Below, piece by piece: positions 35,537 through 44,400 of a DNA stretch of 64,000 bases. Below the pieces are notes generated by a model, which had not been told where the DNA came from, made no database searches, and was given only the letters and a program-made list of their open reading frames with translations. Positions within the stretch are counted from its first letter, which is position 1. The number at the start of each line of letters is the position of its first letter. Source of the stretch: CALBPI01 sp045110335 (GTDB taxonomy: Bacteria; Pseudomonadota; Gammaproteobacteria; Steroidobacterales; Woeseiaceae); assembly GCA_045110335.1 (NCBI GenBank), contig JBGCGB010000054.1:1-64000 (forward strand). The letters are read 5' to 3'. A program made the position numbers and the translations under genes.

Positions 35537-37423
35537 ATGTCATCGTTTGCCCAACTCCAACGCCTCTGTGTCGCCAGCTTGATCGGCCTTGGTCTGACGA
35601 TCTCCGCCCAAGCCCAGCAAACCGCCAAACCGGTGTTGCATGGTCAACACTGGGTAGCCGTCACCGGCAAGCCATTGGCGGCAACAGCAGGGGCGCTTAC
35701 TTTTGCCAAAGGTGGCAACGCAATCGACTCGGCTTGCGCCATGTTAGCGGCGACCTCAACAATGTGGGACACGCTGGGTTGGGGTGGCGAAACGCAAGCA
35801 CTTATCTATAACCCGAAAACCGGCAAGGTTATCGGCATCAATGCATTGGGCGTTGCGCCTACCGGCGCGACCGCCGGGTTCTTCAAGGAACAGGGGCTTC
35901 AATATCCACCCGAATACGGTCCGCTCGCCGCCGTAACGCCGGGCACACCGGGCGGGCTCATGGTGATGCTCGCAGAGTACGGCAACCTCAGTCTGAAAGA
36001 GGTTTTAGAACCCGCGATGCAAATGGCAGCCGGCTACCCGATTGAGAAATCGCAGGCAGACAACATGGAGCGTCGGCGCGCTGTGCTGCAACAGTGGTCT
36101 TATTCACGCAACGTTTTCTTACCGCATCTCACGGCAGATGACGAACAACGCGCGGCCCCTGAAGCGGGCGAAGTGTTTCGGCAAACGGACTTGTTGGCGA
36201 CCTTACAAAAGCTAGTTGATACGGAACAGCAGGCTTTAGCTGATGGAAAAACCAGAAGCGAAGCTATCTATGCGGCCTACGACCGCTTCTACCGCGGGGA
36301 CATCGCCGAAGAGCTCATTCGCGCGTCGTCCGAGTACGGTGGACTGATGACACTGGAAGACCTCGACCAATGGCAAGTTCACATTGAGGAGCCCGTCAGC
36401 ACCAACTACAAAGGTTATGAAGTCTACAAACTGACCACCTGGGTGCAGGGTCCGGTCATGCTACAAGCACTCAACATTTTGGAAGAGATTGACCTGAAAG
36501 CGATGGGTTACAACACGGCGCGCTATATTCATACGCTCTACCAAGCCATGAATCTGGCATTTGCCGATCGGGACTTTTATTACGGCGACCCTTATGTGCC
36601 GCCAGCAGAACCCATTCAGGGATTGTTGTCGAAGAAATATGCGGCTAAGCGTCGTGCACAGATCGATCCCGAGCAAAACAATCCCGATACGAAACCCGGC
36701 GACCCCTATCCGTTTCAACGCGGCAAGAACCCGTTCCTGGATTTGCTTGAACAGTGGTCACCGATTCCACCGAAAGCCGATGCCGATGGCACGGACGGTT
36801 TCCAACAAGCAAACCTCATGAGCGATGAAGAGGCCTTCCGTGCAGGCACGACGTCCATTCAGGCGGCCGACAAAGAAGGCTGGGTGATTTCGATTACACC
36901 GAGTGGCGGCTGGATACCGGCTTTCATTGCCGGTGAGACTGGCGTTGGACTTAGCCAACGTATGCAGAGTTTTGTGCTCGACGAAGGATTGAACCCCTAC
37001 AACGTCGTTCAGCCCGGCCAACGGCCGCGTGCGACATTAACGCCAACGATCGCGTTAAAAGACGGCAAACCGTTCATGGCTTTCTCGGTGCAGGGCGGCG
37101 ATACGCAAGACCAGAATCTACTGCAGTTCTTTTTGAACATCGTGGAGTTCGGCATGAACGTGCAACAAGCGGCTGAAGCGCACAACATCACGAGCTACCA
37201 GATGCAAAGCTCATTTGGCGCGCATGTATCGGAGCCGGGACGCTTGGACTTAAGCCGCCAAATCCCCGAGTGGGTGCACAATGACCTGCGTGATCGGGGT
37301 TACGACGTGAAAAGTGTAGAGCGCACATACAGTCCTATCACGGCGATCTGGTTTGATCGCGAAAATGGCACATTGTGGGGTGGCGCTAGCGACTATGGCG
37401 AAGACTACGGCGTTGCCTGGTAG
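35537..37423 (+). CDS. Gamma-glutamyltransferase family protein, exported
   Basis: 628 residues with a signal peptide (about 1-26, TISAQAQQ). The proenzyme fold is recognisable: GKPLAATAGALTFAKGGNAIDSA at the start of the large subunit, TPGTPGG, and an autocleavage/catalytic segment AGTTSIQAADKEG in which the first Thr (residue 438) aligns with the nucleophile created by self-cleavage. The following PSGGW and a late GGDTQDQ motif fit. Typical enzymes transfer or hydrolyse the gamma-glutamyl group of glutathione. The segment after the TT pair is SIQAADKEG instead of HFSVVD, so activity could be on other substrates such as cephalosporin-like amides. Confidence 0.88.
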   Translation: MSSFAQLQRLCVASLIGLGLTISAQAQQTAKPVLHGQHWVAVTGKPLAATAGALTFAKGGNAIDSACAMLAATSTMWDTLGWGGETQALIYNPKTGKVIGINALGVAPTGATAGFFKEQGLQYPPEYGPLAAVTPGTPGGLMVMLAEYGNLSLKEVLEPAMQMAAGYPIEKSQADNMERRRAVLQQWSYSRNVFLPHLTADDEQRAAPEAGEVFRQTDLLATLQKLVDTEQQALADGKTRSEAIYAAYDRFYRGDIAEELIRASSEYGGLMTLEDLDQWQVHIEEPVSTNYKGYEVYKLTTWVQGPVMLQALNILEEIDLKAMGYNTARYIHTLYQAMNLAFADRDFYYGDPYVPPAEPIQGLLSKKYAAKRRAQIDPEQNNPDTKPGDPYPFQRGKNPFLDLLEQWSPIPPKADADGTDGFQQANLMSDEEAFRAGTTSIQAADKEGWVISITPSGGWIPAFIAGETGVGLSQRMQSFVLDEGLNPYNVVQPGQRPRATLTPTIALKDGKPFMAFSVQGGDTQDQNLLQFFLNIVEFGMNVQQAAEAHNITSYQMQSSFGAHVSEPGRLDLSRQIPEWVHNDLRDRGYDVKSVERTYSPITAIWFDRENGTLWGGASDYGEDYGVAW

Positions 37424-37435
37424 GACGACCCTGCC

Positions 37436-37906
37436 TTAATACCGGATACCCGCTTTCCTGAAAACGGCGGCTAGCATCCAGAGCGGTCCGATCATCAAGA
37501 ACTGTATATCTTCAAAGAAAGATGGCTTTTGGCCTTCAATTTGATGACCGATGAACTGCCCGATCCAAGCGACCACGAAAACCGTCGCTGACGAGACGAC
37601 GAGTGACACGGGTAGTGAGCTCATCCAGGCCACAATCGCGATAATAGCGAGCACGACGGGTAGCATCCCCAGCGCGAGTTTGACCGACAGCTTCAGGTAA
37701 TAGAGCATTGCGGCAAACAAAAACAGGCTACCCCAGTTCAACCACGGTGAAAGTTTGGCGAATGCCTCGGGCACAGGAATAGCCCACATCAGTCCGACGA
37801 CGCTGACGACAATCGCTGGCACGCAGATCCAATGCAGGCGTTTGTTGACGACATTCTGGTGACTAACCGCATAAGCATCTAACCAATTTTGAGCACTCTT
37901 CCCCAT
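37436..37906 (-). CDS. Mpo1-like (DUF962) membrane protein
   Basis: 156 residues from the ATG at 37906, preferred over an in-frame start at 38026 because the family normally begins MxKSxxxWLxxYxxSHQN and a purine-rich GAGAAG lies just upstream. Four hydrophobic helices follow, with conserved histidines in SHQNVVNKRLHW and GQFIGHQIEGQKPSFFED, the pattern of the Mpo1/YGL010w family. The yeast member is a dioxygenase in fatty acid alpha-oxidation. The bacterial function is not established. Convergent with the gamma-glutamyltransferase, 12 bases apart. Confidence 0.8.
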   Translation of the reverse strand: MGKSAQNWLDAYAVSHQNVVNKRLHWICVPAIVVSVVGLMWAIPVPEAFAKLSPWLNWGSLFLFAAMLYYLKLSVKLALGMLPVVLAIIAIVAWMSSLPVSLVVSSATVFVVAWIGQFIGHQIEGQKPSFFEDIQFLMIGPLWMLAAVFRKAGIRY

Positions 37907-38122
37907 CTCTCTTCTCTCATCTATTTTTGGATTCCAACGTTTTAGGTCAATCCTACACACCCGTTCCATCACTGTACGTAAGCATCCGCATTGGTCCAAC
38001 GCCGGCTGCGGAGGCTTTTCGCTCACATACAGATTCGCTTGGGCTGTTTTCGATAGACCGATTGTAGCGCCAATAGACTTGGCTTTGCATGCTCAACCCG
38101 GCGCCATGTCCCTTCAGACGGT

Positions 38123-38686
38123 ATGATCCAGACGATGCAACTTAAGAATACTAAAACGGCCGAGCTTAAAGATAAATACTGGGTGTTTGGCTATGGCTCA
38201 TTGATTTGGAAACAGGATTTTCCGTATCAGGATATCCAGCCCGCCTACATTAAGGGTTGGTCGCGACGGCTTTGGCAGGGTTCGCATGATCACCGCGGGA
38301 CGCCCGATAATCCGGGCCGCGTAGCCACGATTATTCGAACGCCGGCGGCATCCTGTGCAGGCGTTGCCGTCAGCATCAACAAACGCGTGTTCGATCATCT
38401 CGACTACCGCGAAAAGAATGGTTACGAACGTCATCAGGTAGAGATTTTCTTAGCCGACAGGATGGTGACCGGGACGACCTATGTCGGCTCGCCAGATAAT
38501 CATGCGTTCTTCGGCGAAGCATCCGACGAAGCCATCATCGCTCAGGTTATGCGCTCTGCCGGGGAAAGCGGCGAAAACCTGGACTACTTGCTCGCGCTCG
38601 CCGAATCACTTTGTGAGCTCAAGATCAAAGATGAGCACATCGGACGCCTCGCGAGTAAAGTCCGACGCTTGATGCGTTCCAGTTGA
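38123..38686 (+). CDS. ChaC-type gamma-glutamylcyclotransferase
   Basis: 187 residues. The defining YGSLIW motif (VFGYGSLIWKQDF) is near the N terminus and the catalytic Glu lies in LDYREKNGYER. The middle contains GVAVSIN and the C-terminal NLDYLLALAESL helix typical of ChaC. The enzyme cleaves glutathione to 5-oxoproline and Cys-Gly. Cytoplasmic. Close to the gamma-glutamyltransferase (35.5 kb) and, at 49.5-53.3 kb, oxoprolinase-like genes, so glutathione turnover is represented by three steps in this region. Confidence 0.88.
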   Translation: MIQTMQLKNTKTAELKDKYWVFGYGSLIWKQDFPYQDIQPAYIKGWSRRLWQGSHDHRGTPDNPGRVATIIRTPAASCAGVAVSINKRVFDHLDYREKNGYERHQVEIFLADRMVTGTTYVGSPDNHAFFGEASDEAIIAQVMRSAGESGENLDYLLALAESLCELKIKDEHIGRLASKVRRLMRSS

Positions 38687-38724
38687 TGCCTGTCAAAAGA
38701 CCACAAGCCGACAGTAACGACACA

Positions 38725-38991
38725 CTAGCGTAACTGACTGTCTTTGCTGCCGCGGCGGTTGTATAGCGCATGCGCTTTATTTTGCTCGTCTTGACTCGCC
38801 TGACAAGCAATGCAAAACCGGACTCCGGGCACGGCCACGCGTCGTGCCTCGGGGATTTCGGCATCACATGCTTCGCAATGGGTGAGACTGTCGCCTTTTG
38901 GCAAGCGGTCACGCGCCCGATCGATCGCATCGGCAATCGTCGCGTCTATCTGATCTTGTACAGCACCGTCTTTTGCAAACCCGCCTGCCAT
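38725..38991 (-). CDS. DksA/TraR-type zinc finger protein
   Basis: 88 residues from the ATG at 38991, with AGAGG about 8 bases upstream. An N-terminal helix pair is followed by a four-cysteine zinc finger: CEACDAEIPEARR with C-x2-C, then FCIACQ with the second C-x2-C. This is the short YbiI-like branch of the DksA/TraR family. Full-length DksA enters the RNA polymerase secondary channel, but these short forms lack most of the coiled coil and their role is less clear. Convergent with the ChaC gene. Confidence 0.85.
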   Translation of the reverse strand: MAGGFAKDGAVQDQIDATIADAIDRARDRLPKGDSLTHCEACDAEIPEARRVAVPGVRFCIACQASQDEQNKAHALYNRRGSKDSQLR

Positions 38992-39064
38992 CACTCACAC
39001 CTCTTACCATTGAGCATGGCGATCAGTGTAGCAGCATAACCAACGTTACTTTACGGGCAAGTTA

Positions 39065-39080
39065 TGTGACGCCGAGCACA
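39065..39080 (+). promoter_or_regulatory. CRP/Clp-like site, copy 1
   Basis: TGTGACGCCGAGCACA matches the CRP consensus TGTGA-N6-TCACA with one mismatch (G for T in the second arm). It starts exactly 147 bases before the ATG of the stand-alone propeptide gene. A related site sits at the same distance before the S8 protease gene. Confidence 0.55.
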
Positions 39081-39164
39081 TCAACGCTGATCGCCAATCG
39101 GCCTCTACACTCCATACGAAAACCATCAGATGTTCTAATTTCCCCTCAACAGAAAAACGCAGTT

Positions 39165-39180
39165 TACGGACGGATACCGG
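39165..39180 (+). repeat. Direct repeat TACGGACGGATACCGG, copy 1
   Basis: Identical 16 bases occur at 39654-39669. Copy 1 ends 31 bases before the propeptide gene ATG and copy 2 ends 30 bases before the protease ATG. The repeat is part of a duplicated upstream region and may contain a promoter or 5' leader element. Confidence 0.75.
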
Positions 39181-39211
39181 ACATTGCCCCCGCTTTTAGC
39201 CGAGGATCACA

Positions 39212-39520
39212 ATGGACATCCGTACCACGAAGAAACTGGTGGGTGCCACTTTGGCGCTCACATTAGGCAGCAGCCTGCTGATCGCTGCCACAATCGAACC
39301 GCCCATCAACAACATGAGCTACATCGTTTCGGCGAGTACGCTAGCTGACGCGCGAGCAGCCGTCGACGCCGTCGATGGAACCGTTGATAGCGAACTCCAA
39401 ACCATCAAAGCGGTTACCGCCTCCCTGACTGAGCAGCAGGTCACGAAACTCAATTCACTGCCGATTGAGTTGACTGTTTTCGCTGATCGTACCGCGATCA
39501 AAGAAGTTGAAGATCAGTAA
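39212..39520 (+). CDS. Stand-alone exported propeptide/inhibitor-like protein
   Basis: 102 residues: a signal peptide (about 1-26) and a domain of about 70 residues that is clearly homologous to the N-terminal region of the S8 protease next door. Shared features in the same order are SYIVSA / RYIVSAD, a DG-V-SEL / DGIVTGEL motif, a TASLTEQQVTKL / ANLNPQQVATL helix and LTVFADR / VTLFADH. There it stops, where the protease catalytic domain would begin. Subtilisin propeptides fold the protease and inhibit it; free homologues act as inhibitors (I9 type). Its upstream region is also a copy of the protease's. It may control the protease or be a partial duplication. Confidence 0.75.
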   Translation: MDIRTTKKLVGATLALTLGSSLLIAATIEPPINNMSYIVSASTLADARAAVDAVDGTVDSELQTIKAVTASLTEQQVTKLNSLPIELTVFADRTAIKEVEDQ

Positions 39521-39552
39521 ACACGAGGGCTTAAGACTTTACAGCGCCATTA

Positions 39553-39568
39553 TGTGACGCAGGTCAAG
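39553..39568 (+). promoter_or_regulatory. CRP/Clp-like site, copy 2
   Basis: TGTGACGCAGGTCAAG keeps the first half-site TGTGA and TCA of the second. It lies 147 bases before the protease ATG, the same distance as copy 1 before the propeptide gene. The flanking TTATGTGACGC (39550-39560) is identical to 39062-39072. The weak second half lowers confidence in a true binding site. Confidence 0.4.
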
Positions 39569-39653
39569 TTTTCAACCGGACCCACAAAACGAGTCGGTCG
39601 GCGATCGACCGAAGAACAGAGACAATAGCTCCACGATTTAGAACCAGTGCATG

Positions 39654-39669
39654 TACGGACGGATACCGG
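39654..39669 (+). repeat. Direct repeat TACGGACGGATACCGG, copy 2
   Basis: Second copy of the 16-base element at 39165-39180, in the equivalent place before the S8 protease gene. CATTG follows shortly after both copies, supporting duplication of the whole leader. Confidence 0.75.
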
Positions 39670-39699
39670 CGCATTGAAATTTTGAGAAAGAATGTATCC

Positions 39700-41472
39700 A
39701 TGAAAAATTATCTACTATGCATTGTTAGCGTCTTGTTGCTCGGGGAAGCCGGGTTGCAAGCAGTTAACCTGACCGGACAACCAACCGAAACACCAGTGAC
39801 GGAGCGTTACATCGTGTCAGCCGACTCGATGGCCTTAGCCCGCGATTCTGTGACCAATATCGACGGTATCGTCACCGGCGAATTGGCTTTGATTGATGCG
39901 GTTGCCGCCAATCTGAACCCACAGCAGGTCGCCACGCTGAGCATGGCAGACAGCTCGGTAACCTTATTTGCCGATCACGCTGTTGTTGCCAACAGCAAGA
40001 AACTGCAGAAAGCCGCAGCAGTAGCCGCTGAGACTACGATAAAGATCGACCCGACGGAATACCAGGCTTACGCCGATCAAATTGGTGCTGCTGCTTTACA
40101 TGAGCAAGGCATCACCGGTGAAGGCGTTACGATAGCCATTGTTGATTCGGGCATCTGGAAGTCCGAAACAGGCAGCGGCGTTAGTGACCGCGTTCTCGCC
40201 AGAGTCGACTCGACGGGTGATGCTATTGAAGTGTTCACGAAAGAAGTTAGGCATTATTCGACTGATAAAAAGCTTCGTAGTATGGATCAGCAGGATAGTG
40301 ACACCGATATAGACCTCGATTTCATCGATGAAATTGAAATTCAAGATGACAGCTACGGCCATGGAACTCATATCGCTTCGGTCGTTGCCAGTAATTTCCA
40401 ATCAGACGATGGAAAATACGAAGGCGTCGCACCAGGCGCGAACATCATCGCGTTGAAAGCGTTCAATAAAGAGGGCCGTGGAACCTACGTGAGCGTCATC
40501 ACCGCGATCAATTGGGCGGTCGAGAACCGGACAGCCTACAACATCCGTGTACTGAATCTTTCGTTGAGTGCCGCACCCAGCTCTTTCTACTGGGAAGACC
40601 CGCTCGCGAAAGCCGTCATGGCCGCCTGGGATGCAGGTATTGTGGTCGTTGCATCAGCTGGTAACGATGGCCCCGACTATTTCTCCATTGGCGTGCCAGG
40701 CAACGTGCCCCAAATCATCACCGTTGGCGCGACCAGCGACAACTACACGCCCAACGACGACAGCGATGACTTCGTGACCTCATTCTCGGGTGCAGGACCA
40801 ACGCCGGCCGGGTTCTTAAAGCCGGAAATTGTCGCGCCGGGCGGGCATATCGTTGGGCGAATGTCTAACAACGCACAGATTGCTATAGACCACCCCGGAT
40901 CCAAAAACAAAGACGCTTTTGCGATGTCTGGCACATCACAATCGGCTGCGGTAGTCAGCGGCGCGGTCGCCCTGATGCTTCAGGCGGACCCCTCATTAAC
41001 GCCAGAAAATGTTAAATGTCGGCTCATTTCTGCCGCTATCCCAATGAGTACTAAAGATGGGTCGGCAAATGAAAGCGTTCTTCGCCAGGGAAGTGGTTTG
41101 GTTCAAGTGGATCAGGCTGTTCAGAGCAACGCCAGTGACTGCGGGACCGCAGGCGCCAGCGTCGTCATGGACGATAGTGGCACCGAGCGCCTCGTCGGTC
41201 CGGTAAAGCGCGATAGCAATGGCGATTTCTATTGGGAAGATGCTTTCGGGCAGCGTTACGCGGAGACCGATGGTTACGTCTGGAGCCAAGGCTATGTCTG
41301 GGCGCAAGGCTATGTCTGGGCTCAAGGCTACATCTGGGCACAGGGCTATATCTGGGCGCAAAGCTATATTTGGGCACAGGGCTATGTTTGGGGCCAGGGA
41401 TACATCTGGGGTCAACGGACTTCGCTCCGCGGGGCGTCTATTGATGTCAATCGCTGGGTCGAACACGAGTAA
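39700..41472 (+). CDS. Exported S8 (subtilisin) family protease with C-terminal WAQGY repeats
   Basis: 590 residues from the ATG at 39700; an in-frame TTG at 39682 is less likely. Signal peptide (about 1-24), propeptide (about 30-110), then the catalytic domain with the triad Asp in AIVDSGIW, His in SYGHGTHIASVV and Ser in MSGTSQSAAVVSG, plus the oxyanion Asn in ASAGNDG. After the domain comes a linker and eight tandem hexapeptides of the Y-[VI]-W-[SAG]-Q-[GSR] type, then a short polar end. Such repeats in S8 proteases are of unknown function and could be surface anchoring or substrate binding. The stop is 24 bases before the sensor gene, so the two are probably co-transcribed. Confidence 0.9.
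   Translation: MKNYLLCIVSVLLLGEAGLQAVNLTGQPTETPVTERYIVSADSMALARDSVTNIDGIVTGELALIDAVAANLNPQQVATLSMADSSVTLFADHAVVANSKKLQKAAAVAAETTIKIDPTEYQAYADQIGAAALHEQGITGEGVTIAIVDSGIWKSETGSGVSDRVLARVDSTGDAIEVFTKEVRHYSTDKKLRSMDQQDSDTDIDLDFIDEIEIQDDSYGHGTHIASVVASNFQSDDGKYEGVAPGANIIALKAFNKEGRGTYVSVITAINWAVENRTAYNIRVLNLSLSAAPSSFYWEDPLAKAVMAAWDAGIVVVASAGNDGPDYFSIGVPGNVPQIITVGATSDNYTPNDDSDDFVTSFSGAGPTPAGFLKPEIVAPGGHIVGRMSNNAQIAIDHPGSKNKDAFAMSGTSQSAAVVSGAVALMLQADPSLTPENVKCRLISAAIPMSTKDGSANESVLRQGSGLVQVDQAVQSNASDCGTAGASVVMDDSGTERLVGPVKRDSNGDFYWEDAFGQRYAETDGYVWSQGYVWAQGYVWAQGYIWAQGYIWAQSYIWAQGYVWGQGYIWGQRTSLRGASIDVNRWVEHE
41275..41418 (+). repeat. Eight in-frame 18-base tandem repeats (YVWAQG type)
   Basis: Eight 18-base units encode Y-[VI]-W-[SAG]-Q-[GSR]. 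Third-position differences between units show that the amino acid pattern is maintained while the DNA drifts. The tryptophan in every unit gives a regular aromatic ladder. The repeat keeps antisense frames open, which creates false long ORFs on the other strand. Confidence 0.9.
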
Positions 41473-41496
41473 TGAATGCCGGAGGAGCATATCCGC

Positions 41497-44400
41497 ATGA
41501 GGCCGTCGGCTAGACAGCGGAAATTTCCTCTGCAATGCGCGACATGGCGAGTGCTTGCCCTTTGGGCAGCGCTCGTTTTGTCGTTCGGCGTTACTGCGCA
41601 CGCACAGACATCGCGACTCCAACCGATGGTGTTCTCCCATCTGGACATCGAAGATGGGCTCTCGCAAGGAACCGTCACCGAAGTCTTTCAGGATCAACTC
41701 GGATTCATTTGGCTGGGCACAGAAAGCGGGCTCAACCGCTACGACGGAAATGACGTCGAGCGTTTCGTTCAGGATCGCCGGAATCAATCAGCCCTCGTCA
41801 ACGATTTCATTTGGGACATCGCCGACGATGCATCGGGCGATATCTGGGTCGCAACGGATGGCGGCGGCGTATCCGTTTACGACCAGGCAACGGGTACGTT
41901 CTCGCATCATCGTCATGATCCATCTAACGAGAATTCGATCAGCAGCGATACCACGCGAAGTGTTTTGGTCGATCGCGACGGCATTGTTTGGATCGGCACA
42001 CGAGATGCTGGCCTGAACAGATTGGATCGCACATCGAACTCAATCATCCGTTACACGCTCTCCAACCCGAACCTATCGGTACCACCCACGGCGACGGTAT
42101 TCGACATTATTCAGGCGATCGATGGCGGCCTTTGGTTTGCCACCAATGAAGGCCTCTATCACAAGCCCTACGGCAATCAGACCATGCGGCGCTACGACAG
42201 CGATAATGGCCTATCCGGCGACACCGCCATCACGGTCGTCGAAGACAGCGACGGGCTTATTTGGATAGGCACCTATGAAAACGGGCTTAATGCCCTAAAT
42301 CTGAAAACCGGCGTGATTGAACACTTTCGACATGACCCGGAAAACAGCAACTCGATTGCGGGCAACTACATTCGCGATTTGATGCAGGACAACAATGGCC
42401 GTCTATGGGCAGCAACCAGCCAGGGTCTGAGCTTGTATTGCCCGGATGATCATGGCGGCTTCGACAATTACCGAAAAGAACGCACCAATCCGACCGGACT
42501 CGCCAGCAGCTATGTCATGGATTTGTTCCAGGATAGCAGCGGCATTCTTTGGGTGGGCACAAGAGGCGCCGGCGTCGCCATGTGGAGTCCGCGCAGTTGG
42601 TCTTTGGGTTTGACTCAGGCACCTGAACTTGTCGATAGCATGATTACCGCATTTGCCGCCGATGGCGCCGGCACTTTGTGGATCGGTACGATGGGTGCAG
42701 GCTTACAACAATATTCGACCGAAACGGGTGAGCTGGTTCCGGCGGCCGAGCTGTTCGACCAAGACATCGCCAACATCCGCACCATGTCGTTGCTATTGGA
42801 TTCGCGCGGACACCTCTGGATCGGCACCATGGCGCAAGGTCTGCTCGCGCTGGATTTGGACACCGGTTCGATACGTCGCTTCAAGCATGACCCCGACGAC
42901 CCTGAAAGTTTATCCACGAATGGCATCATGTCCATATTCGAGGACCAAGACGGTAGCGTCTGGGCCGGCACTTTTGGTGGCGGTCTCAATCAGATCAATG
43001 TCATGGATGGCCGCGTACGACGAATATCGGTATCCGGACCGATCGGTGACACGTTCTCTCGATCACGCATCACCGCAATCACGCAAGATCACCTAGACAG
43101 GCTTTGGCTTGCTACTGACGGAGATGGCGTCTTTAGCTACCAAATAAACGATCTAGAACTGACCCAATACCTAACCAGCGAAACGGATACGACGACAATC
43201 AGCGAAAACCGTCTCTACGCCATCTTTTTTGATACCGACAGCCAACGGCTTTGGGCGGGCACTGCCGGGCGCGGCCTCGATTGGGCAGCGCTTGGAGATA
43301 CGCTCCAGACGGAGATAAGATTCAACAACTTCTCCAAGGCAAATGGCCTCTCTGACAATGTCATCTATGGCATTGAACGCGGCAATGACGGTCATCTTTG
43401 GTTTAGCACCAACAATGGCTTGATCAATTTCGAATGGTCGACGAAAACGGTCCACACCTTGCATCGTCGTCATGGCCTGCAAGGCGAAGAATTTAACTTT
43501 GGTGCACATCACCGTGGTCCCGATGGTCAACTGTTTTTTGGCGGGGCGAATGGATTCAACGCCTTCCATCCCGATCAATTTGAAGCCTCCGGTACGGCAC
43601 CGCGAGTTCGAATTTCTTCAATTCATATCAACAGCACACCCTATTCAACAGACGGTTTGCTGGCCAATACACAAACGCTCGAACTGCCCCATGATCAAAA
43701 CATCATTGCGGTAGAGGCTTCCGTCCTGCATTTCGTCGATCCTGCCAGAAATCTGATCAGCTATTTCCTGGAGGGTTTTGACACGCAATGGAGCGAGCCC
43801 GGTACGGATAAACGCTTCACCTACACCAATCTGGACTCGGGAAGTTACACGCTGCGTATCCGTGGCGTCAGTAGCAGTGGCATCGAAAGCGAATCACCGG
43901 TTTCGCTGACCATCGTGATCAAACCAGCGCCATGGGCGACATGGTGGGCGTATTTGATCTACGTGCTGTCGGTCGCGCTAACAATTTTTCTTGGCATGCG
44001 TTGGTATCATCGAAGAATCAACAAACACGCAAGGATCAAACGTCTTGCAGAAAGTGACCCGTTGACCGGACTGTGCAATCGCAATCGCTTTATGGATCTT
44101 GTGATCGCCGCGGGTCAACAATACAGTTCGATGCCTAACAATGTTGTCGTGGTCGCGATCGATTTCAATCATATCAAGAGGGTCAATGACAGCTTTGGAC
44201 ATGAATCCGGCGACCTTTCGTTAAAAGCCTTGGGGAACCGTCTGATCCATCTCGTTGCCGAAGCGGTTCCGATTGACGACCAGTCAGAAACAGCGCGACT
44301 TAGTGGCGATGAGTTCAGTGTTCTATTGACCGGCAATTCGGCCATTAGCTCCGCGCACCGTCTCGCTGAGCAAATCATTGCGCAGTTCTCGGAATCCATC

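Noticed and set aside
40996..41787. A 263-codon open frame on the minus strand across the protease repeats
   Set aside because: It is antisense to the S8 protease and sensor genes. The repeats keep it open, and its product has biased composition and no ribosome binding site or domain.
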